Positions 17,264 through 24,728 of a stretch of 57,190 nt of DNA are shown piece after piece. The position numbers were made by a program, and so were the translations under genes. The stretch lies in contig JAIPDL010000015.1 of assembly GCA_021737695.1 (NCBI GenBank), positions 1 through 57,190 on the forward strand, read 5' to 3'. Under the pieces are notes generated by a model that searched no databases, had not been told where the DNA came from, and saw nothing but the letters and a program-made list of their open reading frames with translations. The stretch comes from Desulfotignum sp. Its GTDB lineage: Bacteria; Desulfobacterota; Desulfobacteria; Desulfobacterales; Desulfobacteraceae. Every line of letters begins with the position of its first letter. Within the stretch, counting starts at the first letter, position 1.

Positions 17264-17650
17264 TTATACGGCGCAAATCTGCTGGGTTACAGGACAGGCC
17301 TCAACGCAGGCCCCGCATCCGGTACATTTGTTTATATCAATGCTTCTGGCCCGTTTTTTTACTTTGACCTTGAAATTACCTGCAGTACCTTCAATGGATT
17401 CAATATCTGAATATGTGACTAGTTCAATATTTAAATGCCGGCCGACCTCGACCAGTGTAGGTGAGATAATTCACATGGCACAGTCATTGGTAGGAAAGGT
17501 CTTGTCCAGCTGGGCCATGACACCACCGATGGATGGGCTCTTTTCAACCAGGTAGACATAAAATCCGGAGTTCGCAAGATCCAGTGCTGTGAGCATGCCG
17601 GAAATTCCACCGCCAACCACTACCACGGATCCGGTTTTCTTAGATTCCAT
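17264..17650 (-). CDS. hdrA: HdrA N-terminal FAD-binding fragment with in-frame TGA (selenocysteine)
   Basis: Reading through the TGA at 17471-17473 gives a 128-residue protein. It has an FAD Rossmann motif ([11 protein letters not shown]), then [21 protein letters not shown], then selenocysteine at residue 60 where HdrA has the conserved cysteine of NDCSMC. It ends with one ferredoxin motif (C109, C112, C115, C119) and a TAA. This is only the first segment of an HdrA; full HdrA continues for 400 or more residues. The continuation is fused to a NuoG-type domain at 11514-14771, so the HdrA is split around nuoE and nuoF. Selenocysteine at this site is known in HdrA of some methanogens and sulfate reducers and in BamE. 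AGGAG precedes the ATG at 17650. First gene of the operon. Confidence 0.9.
17438..17455 (-). promoter_or_regulatory. SECIS-like hairpin in the hdrA fragment
   Basis: On the coding strand CTGGTC and GGCCGG can form a 6-bp stem with two G-U pairs around the loop GAGGTC, beginning 15 nt after the in-frame TGA. The distance nearly equals the 16 nt seen in the MvhD-like gene. The structure is weaker than that one because of the wobble pairs. Confidence 0.45.
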
Positions 17651-17777
17651 TGTTTGATTCTCCTGTTTTAATTCATAAATCACTATCCGACAAAACAGTC
17701 AGCAAATTTTGGATGACTGTCTGAAATTTGTCTTAATGATTTTCCTTATTATTAATTGTTGTTAATCAAAAAATTAT

Positions 17778-17807
17778 GTTATAAAACCATCTGTCAAACA
17801 ATGTCAA
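17778..17807 (-). promoter_or_regulatory. sigma-70-type promoter of the Hdr/Nuo/Flx redox operon
   Basis: On the minus strand TTGACA (17802-17807) and TATAAC (17778-17783) are separated by 18 nt. They lie about 130-155 nt upstream of the first gene of the redox operon. This is the only convincing promoter ahead of the eight genes. A second TTGACA overlaps at 17792-17797 with a poorer -10 box. Confidence 0.6.
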
Positions 17808-17843
17808 CCATTATCGAACAAAACCCTTGCGCCCCGTTGATTC

Positions 17844-18761
17844 ATGAAAAAAATCATTACAATATGCGGCCCCACCGGGATTGGGAAAACCGGATTTGCC
17901 ATTTTTCTGGCAAAAGCAGTCAATGGTGAAATCATCGGGGCCGATTCCATGCAGATTTACAAGTATATGGATATCGGTACTGCCAAACCCGATGCATCGG
18001 AACTGGCACAGGCGAATCATCATCTGGTGGATTTTCTGGATCCGGCAAGAGATTTTGATGCCGGACAATATGCGCAACTGGCCGACCGGGCCGTTGATAC
18101 CATTGTACAAAAGAACCGGACTCCCATTGTGGCCGGGGGCACGGGCCTGTATATAAGGTCTCTGTTATACGGCCTGTTCCGCTCTCAACCCGTGTGCCAG
18201 GACACTCTGGCTGAACTGACCCAAACCCTTGAAAAAAAAGGAAGCCCTTATCTACACCATCAGCTGGAATCCTGTGATCCTATGGCGGCACAGCGGATCC
18301 ATCCCCATGATGGATTCCGTATCATCCGTGCGCTGGAAGTGTTTCAAACCACGGGCATTCCCATATCCGAGAGCCAGACCCAGCAGTCTTTCACCCACCC
18401 CCGTTACCGCAGTCTGACGCTGGGGCTTTATATGGACCGTCATGACCTTTACCATAGAATCGAACAAAGGGTGGACCGTATGATGGCCCAGGGATTTTTG
18501 TCTGAAGTTCGAAATCTGGTAAACAATGGATATCATCTGAACCTGAAATCCATGCAGTCCATTGGATACCGCCATATGGGAAAAGTGATCAATCATGAGC
18601 TGGATATCGAGACGGCTGTATCTCTTTTGAAACGGGATACCAGGCGATATGCCAAGCGCCAGTTCACCTGGTTTAAAAAAGAGCCGGGCATTGTCTGGAT
18701 TGCGCCTTCACAAAAGAACCGGGCCGTGGCCCTGGTAAAAGATTTTTTGACATCTCTTTGA
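17844..18761 (+). CDS. miaA: tRNA dimethylallyltransferase
   Basis: This 305-residue enzyme transfers dimethylallyl from DMAPP to A37 of tRNAs that read UNN codons. The P-loop GPTGIGKT lies at residues 8-15, followed by the DMAPP/tRNA-binding DSMQIYKYMDIGTAKP. Later comes the TRRYAKRQFTWFK stretch typical of the C-terminal part. The length is normal. The gene is divergent from the redox operon, and a lipoprotein gene follows on the same strand. Confidence 0.96.
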   Translation: MKKIITICGPTGIGKTGFAIFLAKAVNGEIIGADSMQIYKYMDIGTAKPDASELAQANHHLVDFLDPARDFDAGQYAQLADRAVDTIVQKNRTPIVAGGTGLYIRSLLYGLFRSQPVCQDTLAELTQTLEKKGSPYLHHQLESCDPMAAQRIHPHDGFRIIRALEVFQTTGIPISESQTQQSFTHPRYRSLTLGLYMDRHDLYHRIEQRVDRMMAQGFLSEVRNLVNNGYHLNLKSMQSIGYRHMGKVINHELDIETAVSLLKRDTRRYAKRQFTWFKKEPGIVWIAPSQKNRAVALVKDFLTSL

Positions 18762-18810
18762 AACTTGCCTATATTTCGGCCAGGCATTAACCTTGTTACT
18801 TAAAAAAAGA

Positions 18811-20412
18811 ATGGATATGAAGCCCAGACAGTTAATGATGGTTCGTTTTCTGGTCGGTATGTCAATCATCGTGCTGATGTGTGCGATGTGGGGGTGCGCG
18901 GCTAAACCGTCCCGGACATCCACTCAAGACCCGCCCGCAACAAAAATTCAACCCCCGGGCCCGACGGCGCAAACGGCGGTCCGGGTGGAAAGACTGGCAA
19001 CCAACGCTGCCGCGTTGATGCAATCCGGTGAATTGGAAGCGGCATTTCATACTTATAACCAGGCACTGGCCCTGAATCCGGAAACACCCCAGAAGAACCG
19101 AATCATGAACAAAATTGACCAGGTACTGGCCAAAATGCCCTCTGATTTGATTCACACTTTTTTAAAAATACCGGATCTGGCGGTACCGGAACCCTCGCTG
19201 CAATACTGGCTGGGAGTCACCCTTGCCCAGGAAGCAAAGTACGCAAAAGCCATGTCTGTGTTGACCCGGTTTATGGATCTTTGGCCGGATCATCTCCGGG
19301 TGCCGGAGGCACAGGCATGGGTGGCATGGATCCGGCAGGACCTGTTTAAAAAAGACACCATCGGATGTCTGCTGCCGTTGTCCGGAAAATATGCGATTTA
19401 CGGCCAGAAAGCCTTGAAAGGCATTCACCTGGCCATTCAGGATCTGGCTGAAATCCACAACCGCAAATTCAATATTGTCATAAAAGATACCCAGGGGGAT
19501 CCGGATATTGCAGCTGCATGTGTGGATGAGCTGGATCAAGCCAATGTGGCCGGGATTATCGGACCGCTTCTGGCTGTGGATAAAGCCGGTGCCCGTGCCC
19601 AGGAATTGAAGATCCCGCTGATTGCTCTGACCCAGAAACAAGATTTTGCTTTGTCCGGAGAGTATCTGTTTTCCAATTTTATCACGCCCGAAATGCAGGC
19701 ACAGACCCTGGCGGCATATGTATTCAGAACACTGGGCCTGGAAAAGGTCGCTATCCTTTATCCGGAAGAGCCTTATGGCAGGCAATATATGCAGCTGTTT
19801 TCACAGGCCGCGGCCGAATATGGCGGTGACGTGGTGGGGATGCAGACGTACGACGGCAAAAGCAATGATTTCACGGAACCCGTCCGCAAACTGATAGAAC
19901 GGTTGAGCCAGCCATCGGATTCATCCGATTCTGTTATTCTTGAGTTCGAAGCTTTGTTCATCCCGGATTCCGCATCCCGGATCAATATGATTCTTCCACA
20001 ACTGGCGTTTCATGATGCCCGGGGCATGGTGCTGCTGGGAACCAATCTGTGGCATCACCCAAGTCTGCTGGATCAGACCAAAAGGTACAACCAGAATACC
20101 ATTATCACGGACGGGTATTTTGAATTCAGCCAAAAACCGGCCACGGTCCGGTTCACCCAACGCTTTTCAAACCTGTATGGCGAATCCCCCGGTCTGCTGG
20201 AAGCCATTTTTTATGATACGACCCGGATCTTGATTTCAACCGCCATGGACCCTTTGGTGAATTCCCGGCAGGGTCTGAAAGAGGCGCTTCTGGCAGAAAG
20301 AATATTTGAAGGGGCCACCGGCAGAACGATTTTCAACAGCAACGGCACGGCCCGTAAAGAGCTGTTTCTGATCACCATAAAAAATGACCGGTTTGTGGAA
20401 CTGGACCGTTGA
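18811..20412 (+). CDS. periplasmic-binding-like lipoprotein, LpoA/penicillin-binding protein activator type
   Basis: This protein of about 533 residues has a lipoprotein-like signal ending in MWGC, a TPR-like helical N-terminal region (about 60-180 by eye), and a type I periplasmic-binding fold beginning at TIGCLLPLSGKYAIYGQKALKGIHLA. The layout matches LpoA-like activators of penicillin-binding proteins and the branched-chain amino acid-binding superfamily. No transporter genes are adjacent, so a structural or regulatory envelope role is more likely than solute uptake. The start is uncertain: ATGs at 18811 and 18817 and a TTG at 18793 are all possible. The lipobox is imperfect because Met-Trp precede Gly-Cys. 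Confidence 0.75.
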   Translation: MDMKPRQLMMVRFLVGMSIIVLMCAMWGCAAKPSRTSTQDPPATKIQPPGPTAQTAVRVERLATNAAALMQSGELEAAFHTYNQALALNPETPQKNRIMNKIDQVLAKMPSDLIHTFLKIPDLAVPEPSLQYWLGVTLAQEAKYAKAMSVLTRFMDLWPDHLRVPEAQAWVAWIRQDLFKKDTIGCLLPLSGKYAIYGQKALKGIHLAIQDLAEIHNRKFNIVIKDTQGDPDIAAACVDELDQANVAGIIGPLLAVDKAGARAQELKIPLIALTQKQDFALSGEYLFSNFITPEMQAQTLAAYVFRTLGLEKVAILYPEEPYGRQYMQLFSQAAAEYGGDVVGMQTYDGKSNDFTEPVRKLIERLSQPSDSSDSVILEFEALFIPDSASRINMILPQLAFHDARGMVLLGTNLWHHPSLLDQTKRYNQNTIITDGYFEFSQKPATVRFTQRFSNLYGESPGLLEAIFYDTTRILISTAMDPLVNSRQGLKEALLAERIFEGATGRTIFNSNGTARKELFLITIKNDRFVELDR

Positions 20413-20424
20413 TCCGGCAGGGAC

Positions 20425-21753
20425 TTATCCGCCGAAGTACACATCCTGACCCGTGGCCTCCAGTACCGACTGCCACAGACGACCATTGGGATCCAGCCGT
20501 TTCTGCCGCCCGGCAGACGCTTCCATGGGCACATGCACATAATGGTTGTTCCAGTAACTGATAAGCAGTTTGGTTTTGCCTGCCATGCCGGCATGGACGG
20601 CATCACGTCCCAGCAGACCGCAGAATACACTGTCATTGGCGTTGGCTGCCAGGCTTCGGATGATATAGGCCGGATCAATATATTTCAGGGAAACATCCCT
20701 ATTTTTTGACGTGAACCATTGGGTGATTTTATCCTTGAGAAACAGACCGATGTCCTGAAGCACGATATTACCTGAAGGATCGTATTTTTTTTCTTTTTTT
20801 TCGAAAAAATTCTGTCCTGCGCCTTCCGCCACGATCACCACGGCATGGTTCCGGGTGTCGACCCGGTTTTCCAACGCCTGAAGAAACCCGTTATCCCCAT
20901 ATAGATCAATATCCACTTCCGGGATGAGTACAAAATTGGCATCCTGCTGGGCCAATGCCGCCGTGGCCGCCAGAAACCCTGAATGACGGCCCATGAGCTT
21001 GATCAGTCCGATGCCGTTGGGATAGGCTTCTGCTTCATTATGCGCACCCTTGATGGCCAGGGTGGCCACATCCACTGCAGAATCGAATCCAAAGGACCGG
21101 GATACCAGAAAAATATCATTGTCAATGGTTTTGGGAATTCCCACCACCGAGATTTTTAAATTTCTTTGCTCAATCTCTTCGGCAATTTTTTTGGATGCCA
21201 TCAGGGTGCCGTCTCCCCCCACCATGAACAGAATCCCGATGCTCATACGTTCCAGACAGTCCACCACCACGCCGATATCCTGGCTGCCCCGGGAAGATCC
21301 CAGAATGGTCCCGCCTCTGTCCTGAATACCGGCCACGGTCTCAGGTGTGAGATCCAGAATGTCGTGACCGTATTCCGGAATAAATCCCTGGAGCCCGTGA
21401 CGGATACCATAAATGGTGTTGACATGATAGATGTGATACAGTTCCAGCACCACGGCCCGAATAATGTCATTGAGGCCCGGACACAGCCCCCCGCAGGTCA
21501 CGATGGCGCATTTCAGTTTGCTGGGATCAAAATAGATCTTTTCCCTGGGGCCGGCCTGTTCAAAACTGAGCAACGCCTGACAGGTATCCACTGCATCCTG
21601 GATATATTCCGTCTGAACATCCACAATGATCCGGGAATCATCAGAAATAAAGGAGTGCCGCCGCTGGGTCGACCGTGCCACCCGTTTGATGGGAGAAACA
21701 ATATTGGCCTTTCCGAGCACCGGAATATCCGTACACAAATCATGGGGTATCAT
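20425..21753 (-). CDS. ATP-type 6-phosphofructokinase (PfkA superfamily, long form)
   Basis: This 442-residue enzyme phosphorylates fructose 6-phosphate. The active site is visible: CGGLCPGLND, GGDGTL, PKTIDND and MGRHSGFLA. The glycine in GGDG (instead of Asp in pyrophosphate enzymes) predicts ATP as phosphoryl donor, while the Lys in PKTIDND is shared with plant and trypanosome ATP enzymes of the same clade. The N-terminal extension of about 75 residues is normal for this clade. Its ATG overlaps the kdsD stop by 4 nt (ATGA), so the two are probably coupled. Confidence 0.9.
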   Translation of the reverse strand: MIPHDLCTDIPVLGKANIVSPIKRVARSTQRRHSFISDDSRIIVDVQTEYIQDAVDTCQALLSFEQAGPREKIYFDPSKLKCAIVTCGGLCPGLNDIIRAVVLELYHIYHVNTIYGIRHGLQGFIPEYGHDILDLTPETVAGIQDRGGTILGSSRGSQDIGVVVDCLERMSIGILFMVGGDGTLMASKKIAEEIEQRNLKISVVGIPKTIDNDIFLVSRSFGFDSAVDVATLAIKGAHNEAEAYPNGIGLIKLMGRHSGFLAATAALAQQDANFVLIPEVDIDLYGDNGFLQALENRVDTRNHAVVIVAEGAGQNFFEKKEKKYDPSGNIVLQDIGLFLKDKITQWFTSKNRDVSLKYIDPAYIIRSLAANANDSVFCGLLGRDAVHAGMAGKTKLLISYWNNHYVHVPMEASAGRQKRLDPNGRLWQSVLEATGQDVYFGG

Positions 21754-22736
21754 CGATTGCCTCCGTTGAACTTGAAAGAACCTTTACCCAGAATATCATG
21801 CAGGTGCAAAATGCCTTCCAGCCGGTTGTCGGAATCAACAATGGGTAACACAGTGATCTCATATTTTTCCATCAGGTTCAATGCATCGTACAGATATGCG
21901 TCCACACTTGAGCAACGGGGATTTCGGGTCATGACATCGCCGGCCGTCAACCCGTGATAATCTGTGATGCCCCGGGCGATGGCGTGGCGGATATCTCCAT
22001 CCGTGATAATACCTTTTAATTGCCGGTAGCGGTTGAGTACCAGCACAGCTCCCAGGCTGAACCGGTCCATGATCTCCAGAGCGGATGTCATGGTGTCATC
22101 CACAAAAACACCGGGTGCCTGGTCTGCGGCAAGCATGATTTCACCCACCCGGCTGGCCAGGCGCTGCCCCAGAGCCCCGCCGGGATGGGACCGCATAAAA
22201 TCGGTTTTTTTAAATCTCTTTTTTTCTATCAAAACCACGGCCAGGGCATCCCCCATGGCCAGCTGGGCCGTGGTGGATGCCGTGGGTGTCATATTGAAAG
22301 GACATGCCTCTTTTTCCACCCCGGTATCAATGACCAGGTCACAATATCGGGCCATGGTGGATGCCGGATTTCCGGTGAATCCGGCCATGCGGCATCCAAT
22401 ACCCCGGATCACCGGCAACAGCTGATTGAGCTCGCTGGTTTCCCCGCTGTTGGAAATGGCAATGAACACATCATGGGGGCTTACCATGCCCAGATCCCCA
22501 TGCACGGCTTCCACAGGATGAAGAAACATGGCATGGGTGCCGGTACTGCTTAAGGTGGCAGCGATTTTACGGCCGATCAGCCCGGATTTCCCGATGCCGG
22601 AGATAATCACACGTCCCGGTGTATCACAGATATCCTGAACAAGGGTTTCAAATGCCTGATCCAGTTTTTCCGCCAGGGCTAAAATACCCCGGGCTTCAAT
22701 TTCCAATACGTCTTTGGCTTTGGATATAATCATCAT
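21750..22736 (-). CDS. kdsD: KdsD/KpsF arabinose-5-phosphate isomerase
   Basis: This 328-residue enzyme interconverts ribulose 5-phosphate and arabinose 5-phosphate, the first step to Kdo for LPS. An N-terminal SIS domain (ISGIGKSGLIGRKIAATLSS, HPVEAVHGDLG, SNSGETSELNQLL) is followed by two CBS domains (about 205-325). The layout and length are those of KdsD. The gene heads a two-gene unit with the phosphofructokinase. It fits with the lpx genes near 44-48 kb, which need Kdo for lipid A maturation. Confidence 0.94.
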   Translation of the reverse strand: MMIISKAKDVLEIEARGILALAEKLDQAFETLVQDICDTPGRVIISGIGKSGLIGRKIAATLSSTGTHAMFLHPVEAVHGDLGMVSPHDVFIAISNSGETSELNQLLPVIRGIGCRMAGFTGNPASTMARYCDLVIDTGVEKEACPFNMTPTASTTAQLAMGDALAVVLIEKKRFKKTDFMRSHPGGALGQRLASRVGEIMLAADQAPGVFVDDTMTSALEIMDRFSLGAVLVLNRYRQLKGIITDGDIRHAIARGITDYHGLTAGDVMTRNPRCSSVDAYLYDALNLMEKYEITVLPIVDSDNRLEGILHLHDILGKGSFKFNGGNR

Positions 22737-22850
22737 AAAAATTTCATGGGGTTATGGTTATTCAATCCATCAATTTATACACCACTCATCCGGTTTTTCC
22801 CATAAGAAAAAGATTTTTAAAAAAAATATGCATAAAAGGTCGGCCTTTGA

Positions 22851-22880
22851 TTGACATTTGAGCTGTTTTCATGCTATCTG
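22851..22880 (+). promoter_or_regulatory. sigma-70-type promoter for the PxxKW gene
   Basis: TTGACA (22851-22856) and TATCTG (22875-22880) are separated by 18 nt, about 135 nt upstream of the ATG at 23014. A short AAAGG-TCGG-CCTTT inverted repeat lies just before the -35 box. The rest of the 277-nt gap between kdsD and this gene is AT-rich and shows nothing else I can name. Confidence 0.55.
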
Positions 22881-23013
22881 ATTGCGGTTAACCATCCGGA
22901 TTTGAAAAATCTTCAGGAAACCAACAGCCCTGAAACATGTTGCTGACAGGACAATACAGCAGTTTTTCAGGCTTTGATAAATTAAACCCACAAGGATTTA
23001 GGAAAAAAGTATC

Positions 23014-23286
23014 ATGATCTGTACAACGATTAGGGAAGGGGAAGACTGTGTATTCATGACAGCCGCCGGCTGCAGCTATAATGAAGGTAACTGCCTGCCG
23101 GTCGTGGAGGAGTGCATGGGGTGCCAGAGAATGTCTGAATATCCCACGGGCATGTATTGTAAGGCCGCACCGGATCCGTCCCTGAAATGGAAGAACGGCT
23201 CCTGCAACATGGCCACGCACATCAAGACCACGACGGAAAGCAAAAAACAGAAAATCAACCCGATCAAGGCCTCCAAAAGAAGATAG
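23014..23286 (+). CDS. PxxKW family cysteine-rich protein
   Basis: This 90-residue protein has eight cysteines (3, 12, 20, 27, 34, 37, 49, 64) and the PSLKW motif at 55-59, which names the PxxKW family of Desulfobacterota. The pattern CMGC plus spaced cysteines suggests metal or Fe-S binding, but the function is unknown. The tail is basic (KKQK...SKRR). The gene stands alone with its own promoter and a strong terminator directly behind it, which suggests independent and possibly high expression. Confidence 0.85.
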   Translation: MICTTIREGEDCVFMTAAGCSYNEGNCLPVVEECMGCQRMSEYPTGMYCKAAPDPSLKWKNGSCNMATHIKTTTESKKQKINPIKASKRR

Positions 23287-23310
23287 TTGTTTTTTTGACC
23301 GCATTTTACA

Positions 23311-23357
23311 AAACTCTGTGGTTTTTCATCTTCAAAAGAAAGCCGCAGAGTTTTTTT
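23311..23357 (+). terminator. rho-independent terminator after the PxxKW gene
   Basis: AAACTCTGTGG and CCGCAGAGTTT form an 11-bp stem with one G-U pair and a 21-nt loop, followed by a run of seven T (23351-23357). It separates the PxxKW transcript from the aminotransferase gene, whose ribosome-binding site starts a few bases later. Confidence 0.8.
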
Positions 23358-23380
23358 GATTTTTTGTGAGGAGTCTGCCC

Positions 23381-24703
23381 ATGAACGCGATTGCCAACGA
23401 ATTGAACGCCATTGTATCACAGGCCAATCCCCATGTTTTTGACATGCTGTCCGATATGGGAAAAGCCCTTTTTTTTCCAAAAGGCATCCTCAGCCAGAGC
23501 GCGGAAGCCAAAGCCCGAGCCCATAAAATCAACGCCACCATCGGGATAGCCAAACAGGGCGGCCATGTTTTAAACCTGCCTGCCGTGACCCGGTATATTT
23601 CGGGTATTGCACCCGACGAGTATCTGCCTTATGCGCCGTCTTTCGGCCTGCCCGGGCTGCGGGAACAGTGGAAAAAAGACCTGTATGAAAAAAATCCGTC
23701 CCTGGCCGGAAAAGAGATCAGCCTGCCCGTGGTTACCTCGGGCATCACCCACGGCGTTTCCGTGGTTTCAGACATGTGGGTGAACCCAGGAGATGTGATC
23801 GTGCTGCCGGATATGATGTGGGGTAACTACAACATGACTTTTACGGTGCGCAATCAGGCAAAAATTGTTCATTACAAGGCCTTTGATGAGGCCCTGACAC
23901 AATTTAACATCGATGATTTTGAATCCGTGATAACGACCGAAGCAGGCCGGACCGATAAAATCATCACCATACTCAATTTTCCCCACAATCCCAGCGGGTA
24001 CTCGCTGAGCCGACAGGAAGCCGACCGGGTGGCAGACATTCTTCTTACCATCGCACAATCCGGCACCCATGTGGTGGCGGTCTGTGATGATGCGTATTTC
24101 GGACTGTTTTTTGAAGAAGAAACCAGCAAAGAATCTTTGTTCGCCAAACTGGCCGGCAAACATGAACGACTGGCCGCCATCAAACTGGACGGTGCCACCA
24201 AAGAAGATTATGTCTGGGGATTCCGGGTGGGATTTATCACTTACGGCATGACCGCAGCAGACCCGGCAAAAATGAATCACCTGAATCAGTCCCTGGAAAA
24301 AAAGACGGCCGGCTGCATCCGGGGCAATATTTCCAACGCGTCCCACCTGGGTCAGACTATTTTGCTCAAAGCCATGGCGGATCCGGAATATCACCCCCAG
24401 AAACAGGAAAAATTCAGTCTGCTCCAACAGCGGGCCGCCAGAATCAAAATCGTTCTGGCGGATCCGGCGTACCGGTCCGGATTTGATGTGTATCCGTTCA
24501 ATTCGGGTTATTTCATGTGCATTCGCCTCAAAGATGTGGATGCAGAACAGTTGCGGCTTCACCTGCTTGACAAATATGGGGTCGGCCTGATCGCCATTGG
24601 TGACCGCAACATCCGTGTGGCGTTTTCCTGCCTGGAGGAAATGGATGTAAAACCTTTGTTCGATATTGTCATGCAAGGCATCAACGATCTGCGCGCAGCC
24701 TGA
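23381..24703 (+). CDS. PLP-dependent class I/II aminotransferase
   Basis: This 440-residue fold-type I enzyme shows NFPHNPSGY (the Asn that contacts PLP), the Asp/Tyr segment CDDAYFGLFF and the PLP-lysine region KLDGATKEDYVWGFRVGF. The amino acid substrate cannot be assigned. It resembles aminotransferases annotated as aromatic or aspartate type in Desulfobacterota, but lacks hallmark residues I can use. The ATG at 23381 is chosen because GAGGAG lies 7 nt upstream; a GTG at 23366 would overlap that site. The ClC gene follows 25 nt later. Confidence 0.82.
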   Translation: MNAIANELNAIVSQANPHVFDMLSDMGKALFFPKGILSQSAEAKARAHKINATIGIAKQGGHVLNLPAVTRYISGIAPDEYLPYAPSFGLPGLREQWKKDLYEKNPSLAGKEISLPVVTSGITHGVSVVSDMWVNPGDVIVLPDMMWGNYNMTFTVRNQAKIVHYKAFDEALTQFNIDDFESVITTEAGRTDKIITILNFPHNPSGYSLSRQEADRVADILLTIAQSGTHVVAVCDDAYFGLFFEEETSKESLFAKLAGKHERLAAIKLDGATKEDYVWGFRVGFITYGMTAADPAKMNHLNQSLEKKTAGCIRGNISNASHLGQTILLKAMADPEYHPQKQEKFSLLQQRAARIKIVLADPAYRSGFDVYPFNSGYFMCIRLKDVDAEQLRLHLLDKYGVGLIAIGDRNIRVAFSCLEEMDVKPLFDIVMQGINDLRAA

Positions 24704-24728
24704 AGCAGAAAAAAGGACCTGAAGGAAC

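Noticed and set aside
17264..17650. Reading the short hdrA gene as a pseudogene broken by a stop codon
   Set aside because: The single TGA sits exactly at the HdrA cysteine, the frame stays intact on both sides, and mvhD in the same operon shows the same pattern; selenocysteine is the simpler explanation.
17690..17843. Possible small RNA or riboswitch in the AT-rich gap between the redox operon and miaA
   Set aside because: Only promoter-like boxes were found; no stable hairpin or known aptamer pattern was visible by eye.
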